Part shown: positions 9,743 through 19,480 of the stretch, piece after piece | Layout of the letters: each line of letters starts with the position of its first letter | Position numbering within the stretch: position 1 is the stretch's first letter | Assembly (NCBI GenBank): GCA_021781745.1 | Contig: JAJXWH010000012.1 | Coordinates: forward strand, 48,749-112,748 | Direction: 5' to 3' | DNA from: Bacillota bacterium | GTDB taxonomy: Bacteria > Bacillota > Clostridia > Clostridiales > Clostridiaceae | Length of the DNA stretch: 64,000 bases | Notes under the pieces: generated by a model | The model's input: the letters and a program-made list of their open reading frames with translations, nothing else | Databases searched by the model: none | Told to the model about the DNA's origin: nothing | Position numbers and translations under genes: made by a program

Positions 9743-10645
9743 TTATTGTGTTAAACAGTTATCCTTAAATTTATTTCTAAATTCAGAAGGTTTATAACCA
9801 GTATTTTTCTTAAAGATATTTATAAAATAGCTTAAATTATTGAATCCAACATCCATAGAAATTTCTAATACTTTACTACTACTATTTAAAAGGAGATCTT
9901 GAGCCTTTGTTATCCTGTAATAATTAAGATAATCAATAGGTGTCTTAAAGGTAAAGGATTTAAAGGTTCTGCAGAAATGTCCCTCACTTATGTTAAGTTC
10001 AGATGACAGTTCTTTTATTGTAAGAGGTTTATTATAATTAGTATGAATGTAGTTTAGTATATGTTTAAAATTATCTATTTTGTTAGAAGTATTAGAATTT
10101 ATAGATTCGTTAGTATTTTTATATGTAACCATAAGCATGATTTTTGAAAAAATCATATATAAATAAGATTTAGCTGTTAGCTCATAATTACATTCTTTTT
10201 CACTAAGTGTGGAGATTAACTCAGATAGGAAAGTTCTTATAGCTATTTCAGTATCATTGACACATTTTAAATGGTGAGGTAAATTCAATTGATTATTTAT
10301 TAATGGATTAATAAATTTGATTTGAATTGCATCACTGCTCTTGCTGCTTAACATATCGCTACTGAAAACTAATGATTTACAAATGCATATATTATTAGAA
10401 TTCAAGCTATAAGCAGAATGAAGCTCGCCAGCATTTATAATAATAATTTCACCCTCGTTTACTTCATAAGAAAAGTTTTCTATTTGGAATAGTGCTCTTC
10501 CTGAGCTTACTAAAATAAATTCGATTTCATCATGCCAGTGGCAATTAAGCATGTTTGATTTATCTCCAATTTCCATATTAGAAAAATATAATGGGAACAT
10601 TGAGTCTCCAGAATTCGTAGTCTCTTTTAAAATATTCTTATTCAT
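9743..10645 (-). CDS. AraC-family transcriptional regulator (cupin sensor)
   Basis: A 300-residue AraC/XylS protein. The N-terminal half is a cupin-type sugar-binding domain (HWHDEIEFILVSSGRALFQIE, INAGELHSAYS). The C-terminal 100 residues carry two helix-turn-helix motifs (IKELSSELNISEGHFCRTFKSF and VLEISMDVGFNNLSYFINIFKKNTGYKPSEFR). It is divergent from the CE17-like esterase gene at 10830, with 184 bp between the starts, so that gene is a likely target. Ligand unknown; the locus suggests a mannan- or galactoside-derived sugar. Confidence 0.92.
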   Translation of the reverse strand: MNKNILKETTNSGDSMFPLYFSNMEIGDKSNMLNCHWHDEIEFILVSSGRALFQIENFSYEVNEGEIIIINAGELHSAYSLNSNNICICKSLVFSSDMLSSKSSDAIQIKFINPLINNQLNLPHHLKCVNDTEIAIRTFLSELISTLSEKECNYELTAKSYLYMIFSKIMLMVTYKNTNESINSNTSNKIDNFKHILNYIHTNYNKPLTIKELSSELNISEGHFCRTFKSFTFKTPIDYLNYYRITKAQDLLLNSSSKVLEISMDVGFNNLSYFINIFKKNTGYKPSEFRNKFKDNCLTQ

Positions 10646-10746
10646 AAATAATACCTCATTAATAAAAATTCTATTAATATCAAAATAGTGTTATTATTTG
10701 CTTAAATAATGCAAGTTTTTATTTATTAAAATCATTATACTAACAT

Positions 10747-10781
10747 TATAATAATTATTCAAATAATATTTAAACGGTTAA
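10747..10781 (+). promoter_or_regulatory. -10 element and LacI-type operator before the CE17-like gene
   Basis: TATAAT at 10747-10752 is followed by TTTAAACGGTTAAGT (from 10769), which matches the operator pattern found at the binding-protein and mannanase promoters. The -35 element is not convincing. The site lies about 17 bp past the -10, as at the mannanase promoters. Confidence 0.5.
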
Positions 10782-10829
10782 GTTACAATTTAGTTAAATA
10801 AATATAAACTTTAAAAGGGAGGAATACAC

Positions 10830-11951
10830 TTGGAATTTAAAATAACAGAAGAGATGTTTAAACATTCATTAGTAAATAAAGGTGATATAAATAGAATATT
10901 AAAGTTAATTGAGAAAACTAAAAGAGGAGAGGATTTAACTATAGCATTTTTAGGTGGCTCTATAACTCAAGGTTGTAATTCAACAGTTCCAGAAAAATGT
11001 TATGTTGAATTAACGTATGTTTGGTTTGAAGAAAAGTTCAAAAATGTAAATGTAAGACATATAAATGCAGGAGTAGGAGCAACAGGATCTTTAATTGGAG
11101 TCCACAGAGCGGAAAGGCAGGTAATAAGTGAAAATCCTGATTTGATTTTTGTTGATGCTGCTGTAAACGATGATGAAGATTATTCATGTAAGGTTGCTTA
11201 TGAGAGTTTAATTAGAAGATTATTAGCTAGTGAAAGCAAGCCGGCAGTTATAGAAGTATTTATGACTATGGATACAGGATTTAATGTTCAAGAGCAGCAA
11301 ATAGAAATAGGTAAGAGATATAATGTGCCAATGATAAGTTTTAGAGATGCACTTAAGTGTAAAGTTGATAAAAATGAAATGAAATTTGCTGATGTTTTAA
11401 CTGATGAAGTACATCCAAACGATGATGGTCATTATATAATATCACAACTATTAATTAAATTTATAAATAATATTTATGAGGATGATTATAAAGAAGGAGA
11501 AGAAATAAAAATCATAGATAATGTTTTAGATACGCCATATGTATTTGAAGATAGGTATATAAATGGAACAATAATGAATAACGTTAAAATTAAACCTAAT
11601 GAGATAATAGGATTTGTTAACTATGATGAAGGGTTTCAAGTATTCCAAAATGGATGGAAGTATACTGGTGAAGAAGGTAAAGGTGGAAGATTAGTTTTTG
11701 AATTAGAGGCAAGAAACATTATTTTGCTATTTAAAAAGAGTATCTCAGTAAATTCAGGTAAAATCAATATAAAAGTGAATGATAAAGACACAGTGTTTAT
11801 AGATACTTATTTTAAAGATGGCTGGGGAGATTATTCTGCTACAGAAATTTTAGAATTAAGTAATGAAATCAAAAAATACAGAATAGAGATAGATGCAGTT
11901 AAAGATAGTATAGCAAAAGAAGTAACTATTTTAGGAATTTTAGTATCCTAA
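10830..11951 (+). CDS. SGNH/GDSL-family esterase, CE17-like acetyl-mannan esterase candidate
   Basis: A 373-residue protein with an N-terminal SGNH hydrolase domain: block I LGGSIT with Ser44, the Gly block GVGATGS, the Asn block DAAVND, and DEVHPNDDGH with the catalytic Asp/His pair. Residues from about 225 form a beta-rich C-terminal domain, possibly carbohydrate-binding. There is no signal peptide. In Roseburia a CE17 esterase with SGNH plus CBM35-like domains works with a CE2 esterase on acetylated mannan; this architecture and the CE2-like gene at 22353 fit that pair. The start is TTG at 10830, supported by GGGAGG 7 nt upstream. The exact family is inference. Confidence 0.7.
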   Translation: MEFKITEEMFKHSLVNKGDINRILKLIEKTKRGEDLTIAFLGGSITQGCNSTVPEKCYVELTYVWFEEKFKNVNVRHINAGVGATGSLIGVHRAERQVISENPDLIFVDAAVNDDEDYSCKVAYESLIRRLLASESKPAVIEVFMTMDTGFNVQEQQIEIGKRYNVPMISFRDALKCKVDKNEMKFADVLTDEVHPNDDGHYIISQLLIKFINNIYEDDYKEGEEIKIIDNVLDTPYVFEDRYINGTIMNNVKIKPNEIIGFVNYDEGFQVFQNGWKYTGEEGKGGRLVFELEARNIILLFKKSISVNSGKINIKVNDKDTVFIDTYFKDGWGDYSATEILELSNEIKKYRIEIDAVKDSIAKEVTILGILVS

Positions 11952-11962
11952 AATATGATTGA

Positions 11963-12007
11963 AGGTATCACAAGTATTTGTATAAATAATTGTGATACCT
12001 ATTTTTT
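11963..12007 (+). terminator. rho-independent terminator after CE17-like gene
   Basis: AGGTATCACAA (11963-11973) pairs perfectly with TTGTGATACCT (11990-12000) and is followed by ATTTTTTG. Confidence 0.85.
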
Positions 12008-12039
12008 GCTCAATTTTATACTATAGCACATAAGTATCT

Positions 12040-12114
12040 ATAAAATAGGTTTATTCAATTTTTAAGCAATTGTATTATATTAGATAAAAAATGAAATTGA
12101 TATAGTATACATAA
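12040..12114 (+). promoter_or_regulatory. 75-bp duplicated promoter-like segment, copy 1
   Basis: This segment matches 19135-19209 at 69 of 75 positions without a gap, although the flanks differ. It contains the invariant cores CAATTGTATTATAT and AATGAAATTGATATAGTATA. It lies 72 bp before the alpha-galactosidase gene; the other copy lies between an AraC gene and the GH113 gene. A shared promoter or regulator site is the simplest reading. TATAGACA at 12133-12140, beyond it, resembles the -35 area of the GntR and manA promoters. Confidence 0.5.
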
Positions 12115-12186
12115 GCAAAAATATAGTGAAAAATATAGACAACACATTTTAGTTTATTCTAGAAACTTTTAAAAGTGGAGGGTTAT

Positions 12187-14301
12187 ATGAAATTAGAAGA
12201 ATTATCAAAGATTAGATTAGGGGATATGGCAGCTGTCTACTCTATAGACAGACAAAGTGAAAGAGTAGGAATGACATTGGTGCCACTGGGAATGGAAAAT
12301 AATATTACAACAAATAAAGATTATAATTTTGGCATAGATTCTTTGGTTCAGCTAAAATTAATTGGAGATGCTTATCCGGGGGTATACTCTGGCGGAACAA
12401 CCTTACGTAATAGTGAATCTACACAAAGGCTCAAATTTTTAAGTCAAGATGTAATAGAATGCAATAAAGATAATTGTAAGAAAATAATAACTGTATTAAA
12501 AGATGATAGAAATTATCTTACTAAGCATGTATTAACTTGGTTTGAAGGGGAAACATCTGTTGAAATATATACAGAATTTATAAATAATTCTCAAGAATCT
12601 GTAACTCTTGAAATGATTTCAAGTTTTTCTCTTGGAAATATTACACCATTTATTGATGGTGATGCTTATAATCAAGTGATATTACATAGATTAAGAAGTA
12701 GATGGAGTAATGAAGGAAGATTAGAAACTGTAACTTTAGAAGATTTGCAGCTGGAGCCATCCTGGACAAAATTCCATGTTAATAGTGAAAGATTTGGACA
12801 AGTTGGGTCTTTACCTGTAAAGAGATTTTTTCCATTTGCAGCTTTAGAAGACATAACAAATAATGTACTTTGGGGTGCTCAGCTGGCTATTTCATCTTCT
12901 TGGCAAATGGAGGTATATCGTAGAGACGATGGAATAAATTTATCTGGTGGAATTGCCGATAGGGAATTTGGACACTGGATGAAGAAAGTAAAACCAAAGG
13001 AGAGCTTTATAACACCAATTGCCATAGTTACTGTATGTAAAGGTGGAGGAATTGATAACGCATCCCAAAGGCTGACAAAAGCAGGAGATAAGTATGTTAA
13101 TAAAGGACCAGAATGTGAGCAAAACCTTCCTATACTTTTTAACGAATATTGTACTACATGGGGATGTCCTTCTCGTGAGAATATAGCAGAAATAGTAAAG
13201 AATCTTAAAGGAAAGGGTATTGAATATTTTGTAATAGATGCAGGATGGTTTAAGCCAGAAGGTGAAACATGGGATTCAAGCATGGGCGATTATGAGATAT
13301 CTAAGGAATTGTTTCCGGAGGGATTAGATAAAACAGTTTTAGCAATTCGTGAAGCTGGGATGAAGCCAGGAATATGGTTTGAAATTGAAAACGTTGCGAG
13401 AGCTTCAAAGGTATATAATTTGGAAGAGCACTTATTAAAGAGAGATGGTCAAGTACTTTCTACTGAGAGCAGACGTTTTTGGGATATGAGAGATCCGTGG
13501 GTACAAGAATATTTATCGGAAAAGGTAATTAAACTTCTTAAAGATTACGGATTTGAGTATATGAAGATAGATTACAATGATACTATGGGCATTGGCTGTG
13601 ATGGAAGTGATTCTCTAGGAGAAGGTTTAAGAGAAAATATTGAGGCAGCAAAATTATTTATTCAAAAGGTAAAAGATGAGGTGCCAAACATTGTCATAGA
13701 AAACTGTGCATCTGGAGGCCATAGATTAGAACCGAGTATGATGAGACTTATGAGTATGTCTTCTTTCTCTGATGCTCATGAGTGCGAAGAAATGCCAGCA
13801 CTTGCAGCAAATCTTCATAGAGCTATACTTCCAAGGCAAAGTCAAATTTGGGCAGTAATTCGTAAAAGTGATAGTCTAAAACGCATTTGCTACTCTATTG
13901 TAAATACATTTTTAGGACGCATGTGTTTTTCTGGAGATGTTACAGAACTTACTAAGGAACAATGGAATCAAATTGAGAGAGGAATGGATTTTTATAGAAA
14001 GATATCTCCTATTATTAAAGAAGGTTTTTCTCATATATTTGGACCGCATTTAACCAGTTATAGACATCCAGAAGGCTGGCAGGGTATCTTAAGGATGGGA
14101 AATAACGGAGAAGCTTATGTAACAATTCATACTTTTAATGGTCAATTACCGGAGTATATTGAGATAGCTTTACCAAAAGGATGCCCTGATAACATAGTGG
14201 AGATTTATTGTGATACAAATATAGACATTGCAATTGATGATAGAAAGCTAAGATATAAAACAACAGATACCATGAAAGCAGTAGCTATTTTTCTAAAATA
14301 A
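12187..14301 (+). CDS. alpha-galactosidase, GH36 (first of three)
   Basis: A 705-residue GH36 enzyme with an N-terminal beta-supersandwich, a central barrel and a C-terminal beta domain. The nucleophile is Asp462 in YMKIDYND and the acid/base Asp529 in SSFSDAHE, with the binding motif ENCASGGHRLEP between them. It removes alpha-1,6-galactose from galactomannan or raffinose-type sugars. No signal peptide, so it acts on imported oligosaccharide. It differs clearly from the other two GH36 proteins here (KWDMNR type). A GTG at 12175 is in frame but overlaps GGAGGG; the ATG at 12187 is preferred. First gene of a probable operon with the next two. Confidence 0.9.
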   Translation: MKLEELSKIRLGDMAAVYSIDRQSERVGMTLVPLGMENNITTNKDYNFGIDSLVQLKLIGDAYPGVYSGGTTLRNSESTQRLKFLSQDVIECNKDNCKKIITVLKDDRNYLTKHVLTWFEGETSVEIYTEFINNSQESVTLEMISSFSLGNITPFIDGDAYNQVILHRLRSRWSNEGRLETVTLEDLQLEPSWTKFHVNSERFGQVGSLPVKRFFPFAALEDITNNVLWGAQLAISSSWQMEVYRRDDGINLSGGIADREFGHWMKKVKPKESFITPIAIVTVCKGGGIDNASQRLTKAGDKYVNKGPECEQNLPILFNEYCTTWGCPSRENIAEIVKNLKGKGIEYFVIDAGWFKPEGETWDSSMGDYEISKELFPEGLDKTVLAIREAGMKPGIWFEIENVARASKVYNLEEHLLKRDGQVLSTESRRFWDMRDPWVQEYLSEKVIKLLKDYGFEYMKIDYNDTMGIGCDGSDSLGEGLRENIEAAKLFIQKVKDEVPNIVIENCASGGHRLEPSMMRLMSMSSFSDAHECEEMPALAANLHRAILPRQSQIWAVIRKSDSLKRICYSIVNTFLGRMCFSGDVTELTKEQWNQIERGMDFYRKISPIIKEGFSHIFGPHLTSYRHPEGWQGILRMGNNGEAYVTIHTFNGQLPEYIEIALPKGCPDNIVEIYCDTNIDIAIDDRKLRYKTTDTMKAVAIFLK

Positions 14302-14345
14302 GAAATAATTATATTTAAAATTAAAGCAGATTAAGGAGAAGATAT

Positions 14346-16511
14346 ATGCCAATTAAATTTGATGAAAAAAGAAGAATATTACATTTATTTAATGAGAAAA
14401 CAAGCTATATAATGCAGGTATTAGATGCTGGATATTTAGCTCATAGATATTATGGGAAAAGAATTAGAAACTATGAATTAGTTAATCCATCGAAGATTGA
14501 AGAAACTAATTTAGATGTAATACCACAAGAATTTTCAGCCTTTGGTACAGGAGATTTTAGGACTCCGACCTTTGAGATAGTCCTAGAAAATGGCTCTAGT
14601 ACAAGTGAGTTAAAATATGTAAAACATGAAGTTATACCTGGAAAGAGCAAAATGAGTTCATTACCTGCAACTTATGTGAATAGTGACGATGAAGCTGATA
14701 CCTTAGAAGTTACTTTGTGCGACGATATAATAGGGTTTACCATTATTCTATCTTACACTATATATAGCAATTATGATGTAATAACCAGGAATGTAAAATT
14801 TATAAATAATAATTCAAATGGAGAAAAGCTAAATATACAAAAAGCATTAAGCTTTAGTATTGATTTTGAGCATTCTAATTTTGATTTACTACAATTGTCG
14901 GGTGCGTGGTGCCGTGAAAAGCATATTTATAAGAGAGCGTTAGTACCAGGAATTCAATCTGTTGATAGTAAAAAAGGCATAAGTAGTCATCAGCAAAATC
15001 CATTTGTTGCTCTTTTAGCAAAAAATGTAGATGAAGATTATGGTGAGGTGTATGGTTTTAACTTAGTATATAGTGGTAACTTTTTAGCAGAAGTAGAAGT
15101 TGACCAATTTAGCAATACAAGAGTTCAAATGGGAATAAATCCATTTGATTTTAACTGGGAATTAAATGCTGGTGAAGTATTTGAAACGCCAGAAGTTGTT
15201 ATGATATATACTGATTTAGGCTTAGGTGACATGTCAAGAACTTATCATAAGCTATATAAGGATAGATTATGCAGAGGCAAATATCAATTTGAAGAAAGAC
15301 CAATACTTATCAATAATTGGGAAGCTACCTATTTTGACTTTACTGCTGACAAGATTGAAGAAATTGCTACGGCAGGGAAAGAACTTGGAATGGAGCTGTT
15401 TGTATTAGATGATGGATGGTTTGGGAAGAGAGACTCAGATAACTGCTCTTTAGGTGACTGGGTGGTAGATAAGAGAAAATTACCAGATGGGTTAGATGCT
15501 CTAGTAAATAAGATTACTAATAAAGGTATCCGTTTTGGATTATGGTTTGAACCGGAAATGGTATCGCCTGATAGCGATTTATATCGTGCCCATCCAGATT
15601 GGTGTATTCATGTACCAAATAGAGAACCAAAACAATCAAGAGCTCAGAGAACTCAATTAGTTCTTGACCTAAGCAGAGAAGATGTATGTAACGAAATAAT
15701 AAGAATGCTTTCTGATATATTGGAAAGTGCACCTATATCTTATGTTAAGTGGGATATGAATAGGGGAATATCTGACTTAGGGTCAGCTATGCTTCCTAGT
15801 AACAAACAAAGGGAAATATCTCATAGATATGTACTAGGGCTTTATTATATTCTTGAAACTATAACAAGTAAATTCCCAGAAGTATTATTTGAAAGCTGTG
15901 CTTCTGGAGGCGGAAGATTTGATCCGGGAATGCTATATTATATGCCGCAAACTTGGACTAGTGATGATACAGATGCCATAGAAAGATTGAAAATTCAATA
16001 TGGAACAAGTTTAGTATATCCAGCAAGTTCAATGGGATCGCATATATCAGCCTGCCCTAATCACCAAGTTGGAAGAACAACAAGTTTAGAAACTAGAGGA
16101 AATGTAGCTATGTCTGGGAATTTTGGATATGAACTTGATTTGACAAAATTCACAGATGAAGAGAAGGAGATTGTTAAAACTCAAGTAGCTCATTACAAAG
16201 AGATACGCCATATCATACAATATGGGGAGTTTTACAGAATTTTAAGTCCATTTGAAGGAAATGAAACTTCGTGGATTTATGTGACAGAAGATAAAACTGA
16301 AGCAGTAGCTTTCTACTTTAAAAGTTTAGAAGTACCTAATATGTTTCCTAAGAAAATAAGACTTAAGGGACTAAACCCTAATTATATTTATGCAGTTGAA
16401 GACACTGATATTGTAGCAGGTGGAGATGAATTAATGTATTCAGGAATTGATACTACTGGCGTTGCAGGTGATTTCGCTTCTAAGTCGTGGACTCTAAAGG
16501 CTATAAAGTAA
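14346..16511 (+). CDS. alpha-galactosidase, GH36 (AgaR/RafA type)
   Basis: A 721-residue GH36 enzyme of the large bacterial tetrameric type. Nucleophile Asp470 in YVKWDMNR and acid/base Asp540 in WTSDDTD are 70 residues apart, the same spacing as in the well-studied Geobacillus AgaA. SCASGGGRFDPGMLYYMPQTW lies between them. It hydrolyses alpha-1,6-galactosides inside the cell. It begins 44 bp after the first GH36 gene with AAGGAGAAG before the ATG, so it is in that operon. A paralogue with the same architecture lies at 30713-32941. Confidence 0.93.
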   Translation: MPIKFDEKRRILHLFNEKTSYIMQVLDAGYLAHRYYGKRIRNYELVNPSKIEETNLDVIPQEFSAFGTGDFRTPTFEIVLENGSSTSELKYVKHEVIPGKSKMSSLPATYVNSDDEADTLEVTLCDDIIGFTIILSYTIYSNYDVITRNVKFINNNSNGEKLNIQKALSFSIDFEHSNFDLLQLSGAWCREKHIYKRALVPGIQSVDSKKGISSHQQNPFVALLAKNVDEDYGEVYGFNLVYSGNFLAEVEVDQFSNTRVQMGINPFDFNWELNAGEVFETPEVVMIYTDLGLGDMSRTYHKLYKDRLCRGKYQFEERPILINNWEATYFDFTADKIEEIATAGKELGMELFVLDDGWFGKRDSDNCSLGDWVVDKRKLPDGLDALVNKITNKGIRFGLWFEPEMVSPDSDLYRAHPDWCIHVPNREPKQSRAQRTQLVLDLSREDVCNEIIRMLSDILESAPISYVKWDMNRGISDLGSAMLPSNKQREISHRYVLGLYYILETITSKFPEVLFESCASGGGRFDPGMLYYMPQTWTSDDTDAIERLKIQYGTSLVYPASSMGSHISACPNHQVGRTTSLETRGNVAMSGNFGYELDLTKFTDEEKEIVKTQVAHYKEIRHIIQYGEFYRILSPFEGNETSWIYVTEDKTEAVAFYFKSLEVPNMFPKKIRLKGLNPNYIYAVEDTDIVAGGDELMYSGIDTTGVAGDFASKSWTLKAIK

Positions 16512-16555
16512 GGTTGAAAAAGATAAATACGTATTAATTGAGGAGAAAGTATAGA

Positions 16556-17968
16556 ATGAGTAATTTAATAGTAATAGATTCCACAGATATTAAACATATT
16601 AATGGTAGAATAAATCGTGAAATTGAAGGATATAGTAATTCAGGATATTTAACTGCTTTAACAGGCGATGATGATTATATTATCGCAGAAGTAAATATAC
16701 CTAATGATGGAATTTATAAAGTTGGAGTAAAATACGCCTTACCTTTAAAAGATAAATCAGCACCATCTGAATTAGCTGATGGCTCAGAAGCATCAAAGCA
16801 AACATTTCATAGAATTTTTATTAATAATGAATGCTATGGAAGTATTGACTTTAATGTAAGTGACGTATTTACTATTAAAGAATTAGGATGCCTAAAATTA
16901 AAAAATGGTATTAATATCATTAAATTATTAAAGCAGAGTGGGTTTTTAAATATTGATAGTATAAATGTTACAGAAGAGGAAAACTATATTGAAGATAAAC
17001 CTAATTTTGCATTAAGCAATAATAATGCCAGCAAAGAGTGTGTAGATTTAATGAGGCTTTTCTCAAAAATATATGGCAATGGAATATTAAGCGGTCAGCA
17101 TTGTAACAAAGCTAGTGGAACGGACTTTGAATATACAAAAAGGATGACAGGAAAGACACCTGCCATATTGGGGTTTGATTTGTTAAGCTATTCGCTAGCA
17201 ACTGAAACTCCAGATAGTAGTTTTGAATGTATAGATGAGCTCGCAAATAATAGAGGAAGTATAGAAGCAGCTTTAATATGGGGAAAGGATGCTGATTCAA
17301 TTATTACATTATGCTGGCATTGGTTTTCCCCAATGCATGGCAGCGGAAAAAGTTTTTATACAGAAAATACTAACTTTGATTTAGAAAAAGCACTAATTGA
17401 AGGTGCTGAAGAAAATATTAGTATGTTAAGAGATCTTGATATAATAGCTGAACAGCTAAAGAAATTCAGAGATAATAACATTCCAGTTTTATGGAGACCA
17501 CTGCATGAAGCTTCTGGCGGCTGGTTCTGGTGGGGAGCGAAAGGTTCACAAGCATACATAAGATTATATAGATTGATGTATGATAAATATGTAAATTACC
17601 ATGAATTAAATAATTTAATTTGGGTATGGAATTCACCAGATCCAGAATGGTATCCAGGAGATGATGTAGTAGACATTAACAGCAATGATTACTATGCTCC
17701 TCTTGAAAATCATGGACCGTTAACAATTGAATTCTTAAAGACAGCGGCTATTCCAAAGGAGACTAAGCCAGTAGCATTAAGTGAAAATGGACCAATTCCT
17801 GATCCTAAAATACTTAAGGAAACAGGAACGCCTTGGTTGTGGTTTATGACATGGAATAATTTTGTTAAAGAGTTAGAATGGAATACAAAAGAGGAGTTAA
17901 TGCAGTTCTATAATGATGAATATGTTATAAATCTAGAGGATTTAGCTCAACTGAAAGCTAGCTTGTAG
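16556..17968 (+). CDS. intracellular GH26 beta-mannanase/mannobiohydrolase with N-terminal beta-sandwich
   Basis: A 470-residue protein. Residues 1 to about 140 look like a CBM35-type beta-sandwich (LTALTGDDDYIIAEVNIPNDGIYKVGVKYA). Residues about 160-470 are a GH26 barrel with acid/base Glu318 in LWRPLHEASGGWFWWG and nucleophile Glu410 in VALSENGP. GH26 enzymes cleave beta-1,4-mannan with retention. There is no signal peptide, so it trims imported chains, in contrast to the secreted GH26 at 24266. A TTG at 16538 is in frame, but GAGGAG at 16540-16545 points to the ATG at 16556. It is third in the operon after two alpha-galactosidases, so galactose removal would precede its action. Confidence 0.88.
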   Translation: MSNLIVIDSTDIKHINGRINREIEGYSNSGYLTALTGDDDYIIAEVNIPNDGIYKVGVKYALPLKDKSAPSELADGSEASKQTFHRIFINNECYGSIDFNVSDVFTIKELGCLKLKNGINIIKLLKQSGFLNIDSINVTEEENYIEDKPNFALSNNNASKECVDLMRLFSKIYGNGILSGQHCNKASGTDFEYTKRMTGKTPAILGFDLLSYSLATETPDSSFECIDELANNRGSIEAALIWGKDADSIITLCWHWFSPMHGSGKSFYTENTNFDLEKALIEGAEENISMLRDLDIIAEQLKKFRDNNIPVLWRPLHEASGGWFWWGAKGSQAYIRLYRLMYDKYVNYHELNNLIWVWNSPDPEWYPGDDVVDINSNDYYAPLENHGPLTIEFLKTAAIPKETKPVALSENGPIPDPKILKETGTPWLWFMTWNNFVKELEWNTKEELMQFYNDEYVINLEDLAQLKASL

Positions 17969-17983
17969 AAAGTTCAATTTATA

Positions 17984-18255
17984 TATATGCACGGTTTAAC
18001 ATTTACTAAGTCTTTATGTAGGTATCTTCACCAGAAATAATAAATATTCTTATGCAGAAGGCATTTAAAAATGAGCTGTTAAAGGTTTTTAGTTGTAAGT
18101 TGTTCCAATTTAGCTTGTCACGCTGAAAGCGGGAGCATGCTAAATTGGGTGCAACTTGCAACTTAAAGCCTTCAGCGATATTTTTATAGTCCTTCGGAGT
18201 AAAATATTTATTATTTCGGTAAGCTACCACATAAGTCTGGTTTACATGTTATGTA
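17984..18255. repeat. nested palindromic element, copy A (outer B-type module containing inner C-type module)
   Basis: The segment fills the gap between convergent genes. Its outer parts (about 17984-18060 and 18194-18255) pair with each other (AATAATAAATATT with AATATTTATTATT) and, joined together, match element B (36958-37080) in reverse orientation. The inner part (18061-18193) matches element C (50145-50276), sharing CAATTTAGCTTGTC, GCTAAATTGG, TGCAAC and AGCGATATTTT. The inner part is itself a palindrome (CCAATTTAGC with GCTAAATTGG). It thus looks like one repeat inserted at the apex of another. The right edge touches the stop of the AraC gene. Confidence 0.75.
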
Positions 18256-19124
18256 TCTATACTGTGTTGAAGTCTAAATTGTTTAGGTGTTGAACCTGTT
18301 TTTTTCTTGAACGTTCGTATTAAATGACTGCAATCGGCAAATCCTGTTTCCTGGCTAATATAATTAAGATCAAAATTAGTAAATAGTAGTAAATCTTTAA
18401 CTTTGCTCAATCGTATGAATTCGATATAGTCTTTACATGATTGTCCATAAAGTTCGTGAAATTTTTTAGCAAAATATGAATAACTCATATGGCACTTCTC
18501 TGCAAGGTATTCTACTTTTATTGTTTCGTGTGAATGTTCATCAATATATTGCAATATTGTATGCAACGAATTTGTATCATACGGCATTAAAGCGACATTA
18601 TTTGTATCAAATCCATTTTTTCTCCATATTCTAAGAATCTCTATTAATAAAGATGAAACTAAAGATTGGAAACGAATATCATAACCATAATCCTTGATTA
18701 CTACCTCTTCAATGCAATCGTTGAATAAATCGTTTAGCGAATTTTTAAAGGCTTCTGATGGGAGGAAAATAGGCGCACAGGGATCATCTATTGCACATTT
18801 AAAAATTGAGCTGAGTTTGGGTGTATAGTTACTATTTATATGTAGGTTATTTATATCAAATTTAAGTACTCCGTATATTAGAGGTTCAGGAGAAGCAGCA
18901 AAAATTGAATGCACCACTTGAGGATGAAATAAAATTAAATCACCAGATTCAAGAATGTATTCTTCATTATTACAATTTATTAGAGAAGCTCCTTTGAGTA
19001 TAAAGATAATTTCCATATAATAATGCCAGTGAGCCTTTATTGGAAAGCTACCATGCTTAGTGCCAGCTAAAAAGGCTTCATAAGGTGAGGTTAAAACATT
19101 AATTTCTTCAAATAAATAATTCAT
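18249..19124 (-). CDS. AraC-family transcriptional regulator
   Basis: A 291-residue AraC/XylS protein with an N-terminal cupin (AHWHYYMEIIFILKGASLINC, LFHPQVVHSIF) and a C-terminal double helix-turn-helix (VEYLAEKCHMSYSYFAKKFHELYGQSCKDY; LNYISQETGFADCSHLIRTFKKKTGSTPKQFR in separate helices). ATG 19136 is in frame, but GGAGG at 19130-19134 is 5 nt from the ATG at 19124, which is chosen. Its upstream region carries copy 2 of the 75-bp segment also found before the alpha-galactosidase operon, so it may regulate that operon and GH113 as well as itself. Ligand unknown. Confidence 0.92.
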   Translation of the reverse strand: MNYLFEEINVLTSPYEAFLAGTKHGSFPIKAHWHYYMEIIFILKGASLINCNNEEYILESGDLILFHPQVVHSIFAASPEPLIYGVLKFDINNLHINSNYTPKLSSIFKCAIDDPCAPIFLPSEAFKNSLNDLFNDCIEEVVIKDYGYDIRFQSLVSSLLIEILRIWRKNGFDTNNVALMPYDTNSLHTILQYIDEHSHETIKVEYLAEKCHMSYSYFAKKFHELYGQSCKDYIEFIRLSKVKDLLLFTNFDLNYISQETGFADCSHLIRTFKKKTGSTPKQFRLQHSIDT

Positions 19125-19134
19125 TATAGCCTCC

Positions 19135-19209
19135 ATAAAATAGGTTTGTTCTATTTTTAAACAATTGTATTATATCAGATAAAGAATGAAATTGATATAG
19201 TATATATAA
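19135..19209 (+). promoter_or_regulatory. 75-bp duplicated promoter-like segment, copy 2; notes on the 19125-19480 gap
   Basis: It matches 12040-12114 at 69 of 75 positions in the same orientation. It overlaps the start region of the AraC gene on the minus strand and reads toward the GH113 gene. The remaining 270 bp of the gap are AT-rich with no operator-like palindrome or gene that I can support. Confidence 0.5.
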
Positions 19210-19480
19210 ATAAAGGCATAATCAAAAAAATAATAGGTCATTATTTTGTGTAATAAATATTATACTACGCTAGTTATTTCTTAATATAAATCTGCTACAA
19301 ATGAAATTTACCCTATCCTACTGGCGTAAAGTTAGGCTTCTTGGTTAGATATTGTACTTGAGATTATCTCAATTTAACATACAATAATTAAAATTATTGT
19401 TGACTAAGAAGAAATATACAATTTATTTTTGGCCTGTTATTTTCTTAATTATGCTTGATATGATGAAAGGAATGAAACAA

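Noticed and set aside
12879..13283. 134-codon minus-strand reading frame inside the GH36 gene
   Set aside because: Shadow of a clear GH36 coding sequence on the other strand, with no ribosome site or family match.
16538..16555. TTG start for the intracellular GH26
   Set aside because: The six extra codons overlap the GAGGAG ribosome site that serves the ATG at 16556.
18006..18230. 74-codon minus-strand reading frame
   Set aside because: It lies entirely inside palindromic element A; the same DNA recurs in elements B and C without keeping the frame.
19397..19480. N-terminal extension of GH113 with a hydrophobic stretch that could be taken for a signal peptide
   Set aside because: Requires a TTG start without a ribosome site; AAAGGA sits 9 nt before the internal ATG, which gives the standard GH113 start.
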